The notes under the pieces were generated by a model that saw nothing but the letters and a program-made list of their open reading frames with translations, did not search any database and was not told the DNA's origin. Shown one piece after another: positions 17,522-24,744 of a stretch of 64,000 nucleotides of DNA (its first letter is position 1; each line of letters starts with the position of its first letter). This stretch comes from Jiangella muralis (GTDB lineage Bacteria; Actinomycetota; Actinomycetes; Jiangellales; Jiangellaceae), in assembly GCF_001270745.1 (NCBI RefSeq), contig NZ_KQ434755.1, positions 276,547-340,546 of the forward strand, in the 5' to 3' direction. The translations under genes and the position numbers were made by a program.

Positions 17522-17713
17522 TCACTCCACCAGCGCGATCGCCCGGGCGGGGCACAGCGCCGCCGCCCGCCGGGCCGCGTCCTCGAGCCCGGCCGCGACG
17601 TGGTCGGCGAGGACGATGACGATGCCGTCGTCGTCCTGGTCGAACAGGTCTTCCGCGACGAGGGCGCACTGACCGGAGCCCACGCAGGCCGGCTCGTTCA
17701 CTTCGATCCTCAT
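17522..17713 (-). CDS. Ferredoxin, [3Fe-4S]/[4Fe-4S] P450 redox partner
   Basis: 63 residues, the usual size of actinobacterial P450 ferredoxins. Cluster ligands are in ACVGSGQCAL and AALCPARAI. The Gly at the second-Cys position of the first motif suggests a [3Fe-4S] cluster. It begins the nine-gene minus-strand operon and should shuttle electrons from the reductase at 16321-17514 to the P450 at 15119-16324. Confidence 0.93.
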   Translation of the reverse strand: MRIEVNEPACVGSGQCALVAEDLFDQDDDGIVIVLADHVAAGLEDAARRAAALCPARAIALVE

Positions 17714-17837
17714 GACGCCTGCCTCACTGCTGTTCCGATGGGGAAGACCATGGGTTCAGCGTCGGGGATCGGCAGTGGGTGCAACAACGCCGTGCTCGCT
17801 CGGAACTGGTACGATTTTTGCCCACGAGGAGGGTGCG
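17714..17837. promoter_or_regulatory. Divergent promoter region, glycan operon / AraC regulator
   Basis: 124 bases between the ferredoxin start (minus) and the AraC start (plus). TACGAT at 17810-17815 is a reasonable plus-strand -10 hexamer, and GAGGAGG before ATG 17838 is a strong ribosome site. The operator for the AraC protein should lie here. I see no obvious paired half-sites. Confidence 0.4.
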
Positions 17838-18737
17838 ATGCCGGTCGCGTACGAGCATCTCGAGCCGCTCTACCCGCTCGGATGGCGCTACTTCCGGTTC
17901 AAGTCACCTGTTCTACCGCCACGTCTGCACGTCCATCCGGAGTTCGAGCTGGTTCAGATCGTGAGTGGCGTGGGCACCCGTCTCATCGGCGATTCGATCG
18001 AGGAGTACCAGCCGGGCGATCTCGTCCTGATCGGGCCGCGGCTGGCCCACACGTACGCGTCGATCCCCGACGGCGGGCTGAGCGAGGCGATCGTCATCCA
18101 CTTCACGAAGGCGTTTCTCGGCGAGACGTTCTTCGACCTGCCGGCCTTCGCCAGCGTCAGCACGATGCTGGCGGCGGCGCCCAACGGCCTCCGGTTCGCC
18201 CAGGCGCCGGCCGCGCTGGCGGCGCTCGGCGAGCTCGCGGCCGCCGAGAGGACGGTCGGGTTGCTGCACGTGCTGGTCGCGCTCAGCCGCCAGCCCTACA
18301 CCTGGCTCACGACGGGCCAGTCATCGGCCGGGACCGACAGTTCGAGCGCACGCCGGATCGAGGCCATCGTGGCCCATGTGCACGAGCACTACCGTGCGGC
18401 CATCACACTGCGGGACGTCGCCCGCGCGGTGCACATGAACGCGAGCGCCGCGAGCCGGCTCTTCGCGCGGTCGACCGGGCTGACGCTCACCCGCTACATC
18501 ACGGTCGTCCGCCTGAACGCCGCGTGCCGCCTGCTGCGCGACACCGATCTGCCGATCGCGACCATCGCGTCCGACAGCGGATTCGGCAACCTCTCGAACT
18601 TCAACCGCAGGTTCCGCCAGGTGAAGCAGACGACGCCGAAGGAGTACCGCGTCCTCGTCCGGTCCGGCCACGTGGAGATCTCGACCCGCGAGTACCTGCC
18701 CAACGTGAAGCAGAGTCAGGAGCTCGAGTTCGGCTGA
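17838..18737 (+). CDS. AraC family transcriptional regulator
   Basis: 299 residues. The N-terminal cupin part contains LHVHPEFELVQIVSG and EEYQPGDLVLIGPRLAHTY. Two C-terminal helix-turn-helix units follow: ITLRDVARAVHMNASAASRLF, then LPIATIASDSGFGNLSNFN leading into the conserved FRQVKQTTPKEYR. ATG 17838 has GGAGG six bases upstream; an open frame further upstream lacks such a site. By position it is the likely sugar-responsive activator of the divergent nine-gene glycan operon. Confidence 0.92.
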   Translation: MPVAYEHLEPLYPLGWRYFRFKSPVLPPRLHVHPEFELVQIVSGVGTRLIGDSIEEYQPGDLVLIGPRLAHTYASIPDGGLSEAIVIHFTKAFLGETFFDLPAFASVSTMLAAAPNGLRFAQAPAALAALGELAAAERTVGLLHVLVALSRQPYTWLTTGQSSAGTDSSSARRIEAIVAHVHEHYRAAITLRDVARAVHMNASAASRLFARSTGLTLTRYITVVRLNAACRLLRDTDLPIATIASDSGFGNLSNFNRRFRQVKQTTPKEYRVLVRSGHVEISTREYLPNVKQSQELEFG

Positions 18738-18741
18738 GGGA

Positions 18742-19266
18742 TCAGTCAGGTGCCACGAGTTCGCGAAGGGTGGCGATGTCGCGGACGTCCTTCGGCCGCC
18801 ACGGGTGCCCGTTTCGCAGCGTGGGGAACTGCTGTTTCATGGCCAGCATTCCGGCGGCGCTCATCGCGGGGACGGGACGGCCGTCGAGGTGGCCGGGGGA
18901 GTCGCTGAAGGAGCCGGCCGGGAACACCCAGTCGGACCAGCGGCCCTGTGGGCCGAACGTGCCGTCGGGATGGGCGTCGAAGTAGGCGGTGCTGAAGCTG
19001 ACCCCGTCCCAGCTGAACTCGTGCGACTCGTCGGGCGGCTGGGTGTCGAGGACGACGGCGCCGGCAGCGGTGAGCGTCGCGGCGCTGCGCTCGCCGTAGG
19101 GCCGCGCCACCCAGAACTCGACGTCGCCGTGCTCGCGGGTGATCCGGCCGATCCGGGCGTCGAGGCCCCACCCTCCGAACAGCCAGGCCGGCACGCCCAC
19201 CCGGCGCAAGACGTCGAGGACGGTGTGGATGCCAGCCAGCTGGGCGAGACCGCGCTCGCTCGGCAT
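18742..19266 (-). CDS. Nucleotidyltransferase-fold protein, aminoglycoside/lincosamide adenylyltransferase-like
   Basis: 174 residues. The core motif GGWGLDARIGRITREHGDVEF matches the GGW-D...R-H-D-E pattern of ANT(2'')-Ia/LinB-type nucleotidyltransferases; the GDVEF acidic pair would bind metal. Such homologues are common in actinomycetes and are often not resistance enzymes. A GTG at 19272 overlapping the upstream GGDEF gene stop (GTGA) is an alternative start two codons earlier. Its stop lies 4 bases from the convergent AraC gene. Confidence 0.72.
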   Translation of the reverse strand: MPSERGLAQLAGIHTVLDVLRRVGVPAWLFGGWGLDARIGRITREHGDVEFWVARPYGERSAATLTAAGAVVLDTQPPDESHEFSWDGVSFSTAYFDAHPDGTFGPQGRWSDWVFPAGSFSDSPGHLDGRPVPAMSAAGMLAMKQQFPTLRNGHPWRPKDVRDIATLRELVAPD

Positions 19267-19268
19267 CG

Positions 19269-20591
19269 TCACGGCTGCGGCGGTGCCTCGGTGCGCTCCG
19301 GCGCCGGGGCGGTGGGAAGCGGTGGCGCGGTGAGGTAGATCCGGATGGTGTTGCGTTCCCGCTTCGCCTCGTACAGGGCCGAGTCGGCGGCGGCGACGAG
19401 GTCGTCGACGGTGGTCGAGGCGTCGGGGACGTGGTGGACGCCGCCGACGGAGGCGGTGATGGTCACCGGGTCCGGCGCCTCGCCGCCGGGGGCGTCGAGG
19501 ATGATCGCCTGAACGCGCAGCCGGATGCGTTCGGCGATGCGCCGCAGGCTCTGGTCGCTGTCGATGTCGGCGACGACCACGGCGAACTCCTCGCCGCCCC
19601 AGCGGCCGCAAGAGTCGAGCTCGCGGACCTCGCCGCGGAGTTCGTCGGCGACGGCGCGGAGCACGCGGTCGCCGAACAGGTGGCCGTGGGTGTCGTTGAT
19701 GTTCTTGAAGTGGTCGAGGTCGATCATGAGCAGCCCGAGGCCGGTGCCGGCGTCCTGCGCGCGGACCAGCAGCTGCTCGGCGTGGTGGTGCCAGCGGGCG
19801 GACGTCGCCAGGCCGGTCTTGGCGTCGATGCTGGCGGCCTTCTCGAGGCCGGTGACCAGGCTGCCGCGGTGCAGCGCCACGATGACGACCAGGACGGCCG
19901 GCAGCGCCACCGGGGTGGTCACGATGGTGATGGCGACGAGCACGCCGAGCGCGGCCGCGCCCGCTTCGAGGATCTGCCCGGAGAGGTCGGAGAACAGGTC
20001 GCGGGCCGACGTGGTGGGATTGTGCGAGGCGATGGCCGCCACGATGAGGCCGAAGTTGACGGCCCAGGCGACCGCGGCGGCGAGGGCGATGACGCCGAAC
20101 TCGACGGCCGTGGCGGGCAGGCCGGGGTAGCTGCTCAGGCCGGTGGCGAGGATGAGGACGGCGAGACTGGTGCCGAGCAGGATGGTCGACGTCGTGTAGA
20201 CGGCGCGATACGGCGGTGTCCGGCGGCGCTTGACGCGATCCCAGAGCAGCACGTTCGTCAGCACCACCATGGAAAGGGCGAGCGCCGGCGGCAGCACGAT
20301 GGTGGTGGCCATGACCCACACGGCGGCGGAGTCGATGTGGGCGACGGCGGACGAGTGCGCGACCGCTCGGCGTTGCTCGACGTGCCGGGTGAGCTCGGTC
20401 GCCGCCCAGGCACATCCGGCCAGCACACCGAAGCGGACCAGGTCGTTCTGCCCGATCGAGACCGGAACGAGGACGATGGTCACAGCGGCGACGGCGACGG
20501 CCAGGGCGTTGACGGCCATGATCAGGATCTGGCTCGGCCGGGGCGTGCGCCACAGCGCCCAGCCCCGGAGCCACGATCGCAATCGGTGCAC
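19269..20591 (-). CDS. Membrane diguanylate cyclase (GGDEF)
   Basis: 440 residues. About six hydrophobic helices fill residues 25-240, a membrane sensor of unrecognised type. The GGDEF domain follows with MIDLDHFKNINDTHGH and the active-site loop RWGGEEF. RELD just ahead of the loop is an intact inhibitory I-site, so c-di-GMP synthesis with product inhibition is expected. The C-terminus is a Pro-rich tail. Start GTG 20591 is preceded by GGAGG. A TATACT hexamer on the minus strand at 20643-20648 is a candidate -10. Confidence 0.92.
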   Translation of the reverse strand: MHRLRSWLRGWALWRTPRPSQILIMAVNALAVAVAAVTIVLVPVSIGQNDLVRFGVLAGCAWAATELTRHVEQRRAVAHSSAVAHIDSAAVWVMATTIVLPPALALSMVVLTNVLLWDRVKRRRTPPYRAVYTTSTILLGTSLAVLILATGLSSYPGLPATAVEFGVIALAAAVAWAVNFGLIVAAIASHNPTTSARDLFSDLSGQILEAGAAALGVLVAITIVTTPVALPAVLVVIVALHRGSLVTGLEKAASIDAKTGLATSARWHHHAEQLLVRAQDAGTGLGLLMIDLDHFKNINDTHGHLFGDRVLRAVADELRGEVRELDSCGRWGGEEFAVVVADIDSDQSLRRIAERIRLRVQAIILDAPGGEAPDPVTITASVGGVHHVPDASTTVDDLVAAADSALYEAKRERNTIRIYLTAPPLPTAPAPERTEAPPQP

Positions 20592-20824
20592 GCTTCCTCC
20601 GCCCGGCGGGCTACGTCAACCCCATGTGAGGACGTGCGGCACAGTATAACCAAGACGTAGGACGCAAAATAGACATGGACGGCGCGGCCAGCCGTAACCG
20701 CTCTTTACGACCACAGTTGGGGGCGAAGGTGGGACTTCCGAGCAGCACGCGTCACCGCGTGACGGTTCCGCCGCGGCCCGATCGGCCACTGCCCGGTCTC
20801 GACCATCGAGGGGAGGGCCCCGCC
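20592..20824. promoter_or_regulatory. Intergenic region between GGDEF gene and micropeptide array
   Basis: 233 bases with no gene that I can support. The segment 20641-20675 is AT-richer than the rest. It carries TATACT on the minus strand (20643-20648) for the GGDEF gene and TATAAC on the plus strand (20645-20650), which could start a transcript through the array. The -35 elements are not convincing. Confidence 0.35.
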
Positions 20825-20848
20825 ATGCGTGGAAACAGCTGGGACTGA
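20825..20848 (+). CDS. Micropeptide MRGNSWD, copy 1
   Basis: An eight-codon frame (7 residues plus TGA) starting at ATG. GGAGG at 20812-20816 lies eight bases upstream, a near-ideal ribosome site. This copy uses CGT for Arg, GGA for Gly and AGC for Ser, unlike the later copies, yet the peptide is unchanged. Confidence 0.7.
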   Translation: MRGNSWD

Positions 20849-20899
20849 CGTGAGCAGCGACATCGATCCAAGTGAGAGGCAGGGAGAGAGGTGAGCACG

Positions 20900-20923
20900 G
20901 TGCGCGGCAACAGCTGGGACTGA
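20900..20923 (+). CDS. Micropeptide MRGNSWD, copy 2 (GTG start)
   Basis: Same peptide, but started by GTG, with AGAGG at 20887-20891 eight bases upstream. Uses CGC, GGC and AGC. The swap of one start codon for another while the peptide is kept argues for translation. Confidence 0.7.
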   Translation: MRGNSWD

Positions 20924-20972
20924 CGAGTGAGCGACCCCGTCCAGGCGAGACACGGAGAAGAGGTGACCGACG

Positions 20973-20996
20973 ATGCGCGGCAACTCCTGGGACTGA
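20973..20996 (+). CDS. Micropeptide MRGNSWD, copy 3
   Basis: ATG start with AAGAGG at 20958-20963. Ser is encoded by TCC, which differs from AGC of copies 1-2 at two positions, so at least two base changes separate them while Ser is kept. Confidence 0.7.
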   Translation: MRGNSWD

Positions 20997-21046
20997 TGGA
21001 GACGAGCCCCCGTCCAGGCGAGGCAACAGAGAAGAGGTGACCGACG

Positions 21047-21070
21047 ATGCGCGGCAACTCCTGGGACTGA
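21047..21070 (+). CDS. Micropeptide MRGNSWD, copy 4
   Basis: ATG start, with AAGAGGTGACCGACG directly upstream as in copy 3. The coding part is identical to copies 3, 5 and 6. Confidence 0.7.
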   Translation: MRGNSWD

Positions 21071-21119
21071 CGGAGACGAGCCCCCCGTCCAGGCGAGACG
21101 CGGAGAGAGGTGGCCGACG

Positions 21120-21143
21120 ATGCGCGGCAACTCCTGGGACTGA
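21120..21143 (+). CDS. Micropeptide MRGNSWD, copy 5
   Basis: ATG start. The leader reads AGAGGTGGCCGACG, one base different from copies 4 and 6. Its linker carries GTCCACC instead of GTCCAGG, so the linker drifts while the frame does not. Confidence 0.7.
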   Translation: MRGNSWD

Positions 21144-21191
21144 CGAGCAGGCGACCCCCGTCCACCCCGAAGCAGAGAGAGGTGACCGACG

Positions 21192-21215
21192 ATGCGCGGC
21201 AACTCCTGGGACTGA
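21192..21215 (+). CDS. Micropeptide MRGNSWD, copy 6 (last)
   Basis: ATG start with AGAGGTGACCGACG upstream. Last copy: 37 bases downstream the convergent MFS gene ends. A small hairpin GCCGA/TCGGC at 21235-21250 follows and may help end the transcript. Confidence 0.7.
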   Translation: MRGNSWD

Positions 21216-21252
21216 CCCTCCGACCTACATTCCTGCCGACGTGAATCGGCGA

Positions 21253-22497
21253 TCACGGCGTGAGTGGCTCCGGACTGGCCGAGGCCGCACGCCGCCACCG
21301 GCGGACGACGACGGCGGTCACCACCGTGCCTGCCGCCGCGGCCACCCCGACGATCACGGCGGCATCGGCGAATTGCGCCAGCAGGCCCGCGGCGACGATC
21401 GCCAGGCCTTGGGCTGCCCGCAGCGCGGCGACGGCGACCCCGATCGCCTGCCCACGGCTCTCCGCGGGTGCCAGCCGCACGTAGGTGGACTGGGCGACGA
21501 TGTCATGCGCCGACAGCACCCCGCTCAGCGTCCAGAGGGCCACCGTCACGGCGAGGCCGGGCGCCCATCCGGTCGGTAGCAGGACCAGGCTGCTGCCGAT
21601 GGCCATCGGCCCGAGCAGCGCCAGCCGTCGCTGGGGGCCGAGGAAGCGCAGCCCGATCATGCCGAGCACGGTCCCGACCGGGTTGGCCGCCAGCAGCCAG
21701 CCCACCGCAGCGGTGCCGCCGCCCAACTCGTCGCCGAACGGCACCGCCAGACCCTCGGGAACGGCGTAGAAGCCGGCGCAGCAGGCGACCGCCAGGAGCG
21801 TGCGAAGGCGCGCGTCGCCGGCGACGACGGCCCACCCGGCCCGCACGGTCGCCCAGTATCCGAGCTCCGCTGGCCCGGTCGCGGCGCCCCGTGGCCCCGC
21901 ACCCGCGGCCGGCCGGTACAGATCGATGCCCACCCGGATGATCACCGCCGACACCACGAACGTGACGACGTCGACGAGCAGGGCAGCGCTCGCGCCGAAC
22001 TGGGCCACCAGGGCGGCGCCGGCGCCGAACCCGATCGCGAACGACGCCTGCGACGTGATCGACACGAGGGCGAACCCGGCGGTGAGCTTGTCGCCGGGCA
22101 GCATGTCCGCGAGCACCGACTGCCGCGCGCTGGCGAACGGGCTCGCCACGGCCTGGACGACGAACAGCAGCGCCGCCTGGGCCAGCAGCGGCATCCCCGG
22201 GACCGCCATGAGCGCCACCAGCGCGGCCCGGGCCAGATCGGTGTAGACCATGACGCTGCGCCGCGGGAACCGGTCCGCCAGCCCGGCCAGCGTGGCGCCG
22301 CCGACGAAGTCGGGCAGGTAGGTCAGCGCGTAGGTCAACGCGGTGAGCCCGGCCGAGTTCGTCCGCTCGTAGACCAGCACGGTCAGCGCCACCCGGGCCA
22401 GCTGATCTCCCACGACGGAGAACACGTGCGCCACCCACAGCCGGCGGAACTGCGGCACGGCGAGTACCTGGGTGAAAGAGGCCGGCGAGTCGGACAT
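21253..22497 (-). CDS. MFS transporter, EntS/DHA3-like exporter
   Basis: 414 residues with about 12 helices, starting MSDSPASFTQVLAVPQFRRLW, followed by the VVGDQLARVALTVLVYERT first helix and LAGLADRFPRRSVM loop typical of enterobactin-exporter-like MFS proteins. The frame is open further upstream (to 22671), but the family N-terminus fits ATG 22497. It is convergent with the micropeptide array; a role in exporting its product is possible but has no direct support. Confidence 0.87.
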   Translation of the reverse strand: MSDSPASFTQVLAVPQFRRLWVAHVFSVVGDQLARVALTVLVYERTNSAGLTALTYALTYLPDFVGGATLAGLADRFPRRSVMVYTDLARAALVALMAVPGMPLLAQAALLFVVQAVASPFASARQSVLADMLPGDKLTAGFALVSITSQASFAIGFGAGAALVAQFGASAALLVDVVTFVVSAVIIRVGIDLYRPAAGAGPRGAATGPAELGYWATVRAGWAVVAGDARLRTLLAVACCAGFYAVPEGLAVPFGDELGGGTAAVGWLLAANPVGTVLGMIGLRFLGPQRRLALLGPMAIGSSLVLLPTGWAPGLAVTVALWTLSGVLSAHDIVAQSTYVRLAPAESRGQAIGVAVAALRAAQGLAIVAAGLLAQFADAAVIVGVAAAAGTVVTAVVVRRWRRAASASPEPLTP

Positions 22498-22639
22498 CGT
22501 GCCCCGAGTGTGCCCGACCGCGGCCATTGCGCACAGTGAGGGGGGCCAGTCGCGACGAGTCACATCGGCACACCCGCGTCCGGAAGCCGATCCCCGTCCC
22601 GCAGCTCCTCGGCCGGCGGACGGACAGCGACCCGCATCA

Positions 22640-22713
22640 AGTTGATCTTGGAGAAAGGGCTGAATTGCCACCCGGTTTGCCCGATTGATTCCGCAGTTGC
22701 TCCAAGATCAACT
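22640..22713. repeat. Dispersed-type palindromic element (14-bp inverted repeat)
   Basis: AGTTGATCTTGGAG (22640-22653) and CTCCAAGATCAACT (22700-22713) are perfect inverted repeats around a 46-base centre that has its own GGGC/GCCC pairing. It sits in the 351-base space 22498-22848, which otherwise holds no gene. The shape fits a REP/MITE-like repeat or a terminator between divergent genes. No second copy is seen in this window. Confidence 0.7.
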
Positions 22714-22772
22714 AGGGGCGCGGGTGGCGGGGGTGGCTGCGGTGCCCCTTCGCGGCGCCGGTGAGCGCCGAT

Positions 22773-22789
22773 TCACCCCGTCCGGGTGA
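22773..22789. promoter_or_regulatory. Palindrome TCACCC-N5-GGGTGA upstream of the alkylsulfatase gene
   Basis: The 17-base palindrome ends 59 bases before ATG 22849. A close relative (TCACCCC-GCC-GGGGTGA) lies at 25663-25679 upstream of the AI-2E family transporter gene. The shared form and similar distance suggest one regulator or a shared promoter element. Confidence 0.45.
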
Positions 22790-22848
22790 GTCCACCGGGT
22801 CGCCGCCGTCGTGACACTCGACCGGGGGGAGTCGACGGAAGGGATGTC

Positions 22849-24741
22849 ATGGCGCAGCGCAACGCCGCCACCGCGGTCACCAAGGCGGCCAACGAGAAGG
22901 TCCTGGGGACGCTGCCGTTCTCCGACGAGACGGACTTCGAGAACGCGCGTCGCGGTCTGATCGCCGAGGGGAGCGGCCAGATCAGGGGCGCCGGCGGTCG
23001 GGTCGTCTGGGACATCGACCAGTGGCGGTTCCTCGACGGCGACGCGCCGGACACCGCCAACCCGAGCCTGTGGCGGCAGGGCCGGCTGGCGTCGATCGCG
23101 GGCCTGTTCGAGGTCACCGATGGCGTCTACCAGGTGCGCGGCTACGACCTGTCGGTGTGCAGCTTCCTGCGCACGGACTCGGGCTGGATCGTGGTCGACC
23201 CGCTGATCAGCGTCGAGACCATGGCGGCGGCGTTCGAGCTGGTGAAGGAGCACGTCGACGACCTGCCGGTGACCGGCGTCATCTACACCCACAGCCACGT
23301 CGACCACTTCGGCGGGGTCCGGGCGGTCGTCGCCGACGAGGACGTCGCCGCGGGGCGGGTCCGGCTCGTCGCACCGGTCGACTTCCTGGCGGAGGCCGTG
23401 AGCGAGAACGTGATGCTCGGCAACGCGATGTCGCGCCGCGCCTCGTACATGTACGGCAACCTGGTCGGCTGGGACGCGCAGGGCGGGCTGGGCGCCGGGC
23501 TCGGCCAGCTGACGTCGTCGGGCACCATCTCGCTGATCCCGCCGACCGACATCGTCTCCGCGACCGGTCAGGAGCTGACGATCGACGGCCTGCGCATCCG
23601 GTTCCAGCACACGCCGGGCGCCGAGGCCCCGGCCGAGTTGTGCTTCTACCTGCCCGATCGGCGGGCGTTGTGCATGGCGGAGATCGCCACCCACAACCTG
23701 CACAACGTGTACACGTTGCGCGGCGCCAAGATCCGCGACGCGCTGGCGTGGTCGGACCACCTCAACGACGCCATCCGGCTGTGGACCGACGACGCCGACG
23801 TGGTGTTCGCGTCGCACCACTGGCCGACGTGGGGGCGGGAGAACATCGTCGCCTTCCTCAAGGGCCAGCGCGATCTCTACCGCTACCTGCACGACGAGAC
23901 GCTGCGGCTGGCCAACCACGGCTACACGCCGGTGGAGATCGCCGAGCTGATCGAGCTGCCGGACGGCATCGGCGGCAGCTTCGCCAACCGCGGCTACTAC
24001 GGCTCGGTCAGCCACTGCGTGAAGGCGATCTACGTCTACTACCTGGGCTGGTTCGACGGCAACCCGGCCAACCTCCATCCGCTGCCGCCGGTGGAGACCG
24101 CCAGGAAGACCGTCGAGTACATGGGCGGCGCCGACGCCGTGCTCGCCAAGGCCCGCGAGGACTACGCGAACGGCGAGTACCGGTGGGTCGCCCAGACCAT
24201 CAACCACGTGGTCTTCGCCGACCCGGACAACCAGGACGCCAGGAGGCTGCAGGCGGACGCGCTGGAGCAACTCGGCTACCAGTCGGAGAACGGCACCTGG
24301 CGCGACTTCTACCTGTCCGGCGCGAAGGAACTGCGCGACGGCGTGACGGGCGGGAGCACCCCCAACACGGCCGGCCCCGACACCGTCACGGCGATGACGA
24401 GCCGGATGCTGCTGCAGTTCCTCGCGATCCGGCTCAACGGGCCCGAGGCCGCCGGCAAGGACTGGACGTTCCACCTGGACCTGCGCGACCCGGACGAGTC
24501 GTGGGGCCTCGAGGTCGGCAACGGCGTGCTCAACTTCACCGACGGCCGCCGCTTCGCCGCGCCGACGGCGTCGATCAGCTGCCCGCGGTCGGCGATCGAC
24601 CAGGTCATCCTGGGGAAGGCCACGTTCCAGCAGCAGATCGACGGCGGGGCCATCGCGGTCGCCGGCGACGCCGGCGCCTTCATCGAGTTCCTGGGCCTGC
24701 TCGACGACTTCGAGTTCTGGTTCGACATCATCACCCCATAG
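22849..24741 (+). CDS. Alkyl/aryl-sulfatase, metallo-beta-lactamase fold (SdsA1-type)
   Basis: 630 residues, the normal length for type III alkylsulfatases, but without a signal peptide. The zinc site is in YTHSHVDHFGG at about residue 150. The preceding WRQGRLASIAGLFEVTDGVYQVRGYDLS block and the later VFASHHWPTWG are typical of the SdsA catalytic domain. An alkylsulfatase dimerisation domain follows, and the last 120 residues form an SCP2-like C-terminal domain. It should hydrolyse alkyl sulfate esters to an alcohol and sulfate. ATG 22849 was preferred over an upstream in-frame start because MAQRNAATAV begins the conserved part. Confidence 0.9.
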   Translation: MAQRNAATAVTKAANEKVLGTLPFSDETDFENARRGLIAEGSGQIRGAGGRVVWDIDQWRFLDGDAPDTANPSLWRQGRLASIAGLFEVTDGVYQVRGYDLSVCSFLRTDSGWIVVDPLISVETMAAAFELVKEHVDDLPVTGVIYTHSHVDHFGGVRAVVADEDVAAGRVRLVAPVDFLAEAVSENVMLGNAMSRRASYMYGNLVGWDAQGGLGAGLGQLTSSGTISLIPPTDIVSATGQELTIDGLRIRFQHTPGAEAPAELCFYLPDRRALCMAEIATHNLHNVYTLRGAKIRDALAWSDHLNDAIRLWTDDADVVFASHHWPTWGRENIVAFLKGQRDLYRYLHDETLRLANHGYTPVEIAELIELPDGIGGSFANRGYYGSVSHCVKAIYVYYLGWFDGNPANLHPLPPVETARKTVEYMGGADAVLAKAREDYANGEYRWVAQTINHVVFADPDNQDARRLQADALEQLGYQSENGTWRDFYLSGAKELRDGVTGGSTPNTAGPDTVTAMTSRMLLQFLAIRLNGPEAAGKDWTFHLDLRDPDESWGLEVGNGVLNFTDGRRFAAPTASISCPRSAIDQVILGKATFQQQIDGGAIAVAGDAGAFIEFLGLLDDFEFWFDIITP

Positions 24742-24744
24742 CGG

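Larger units (their letters stand above)
20810..21215 (+). repeat. Tandem array of six Shine-Dalgarno + MRGNSWD micro-ORF units
   Basis: Six units start at 20825, 20900, 20973, 21047, 21120 and 21192 (periods 75, 73, 74, 73 and 72). Each holds a purine-rich ribosome site 8-9 bases before the start, an 8-codon frame including stop that encodes MRGNSWD, and a 48-51 base linker. Units 3-6 are nearly identical; units 1 and 2 differ in the linkers and at silent positions only within the frame. Several linkers contain GTCCAGG, able to pair with CCTGGGAC at the end of the preceding frame, so a hairpin over each stop codon is possible. No cas genes, spacers or mobile-element signs are seen. Confidence 0.9.

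Noticed and set aside
20810..21215. CRISPR-like array
   Set aside because: Units of 72-75 bp are nearly identical throughout with no variable spacers of constant size, and no cas genes are nearby.
20616..21298. Minus-strand open frames through the array with repeats such as QSQELPRIVGHL and VPGVAAHRRSP
   Set aside because: They are antisense shadows of the micro-ORF units; the repeats shift frame from unit to unit, lack start signals, and the silent changes seen on the plus strand alter these frames.
22708..24474. 588-residue antisense open frame
   Set aside because: It is opposite the alkylsulfatase gene, and the sense frame holds the zinc motif and full family length.
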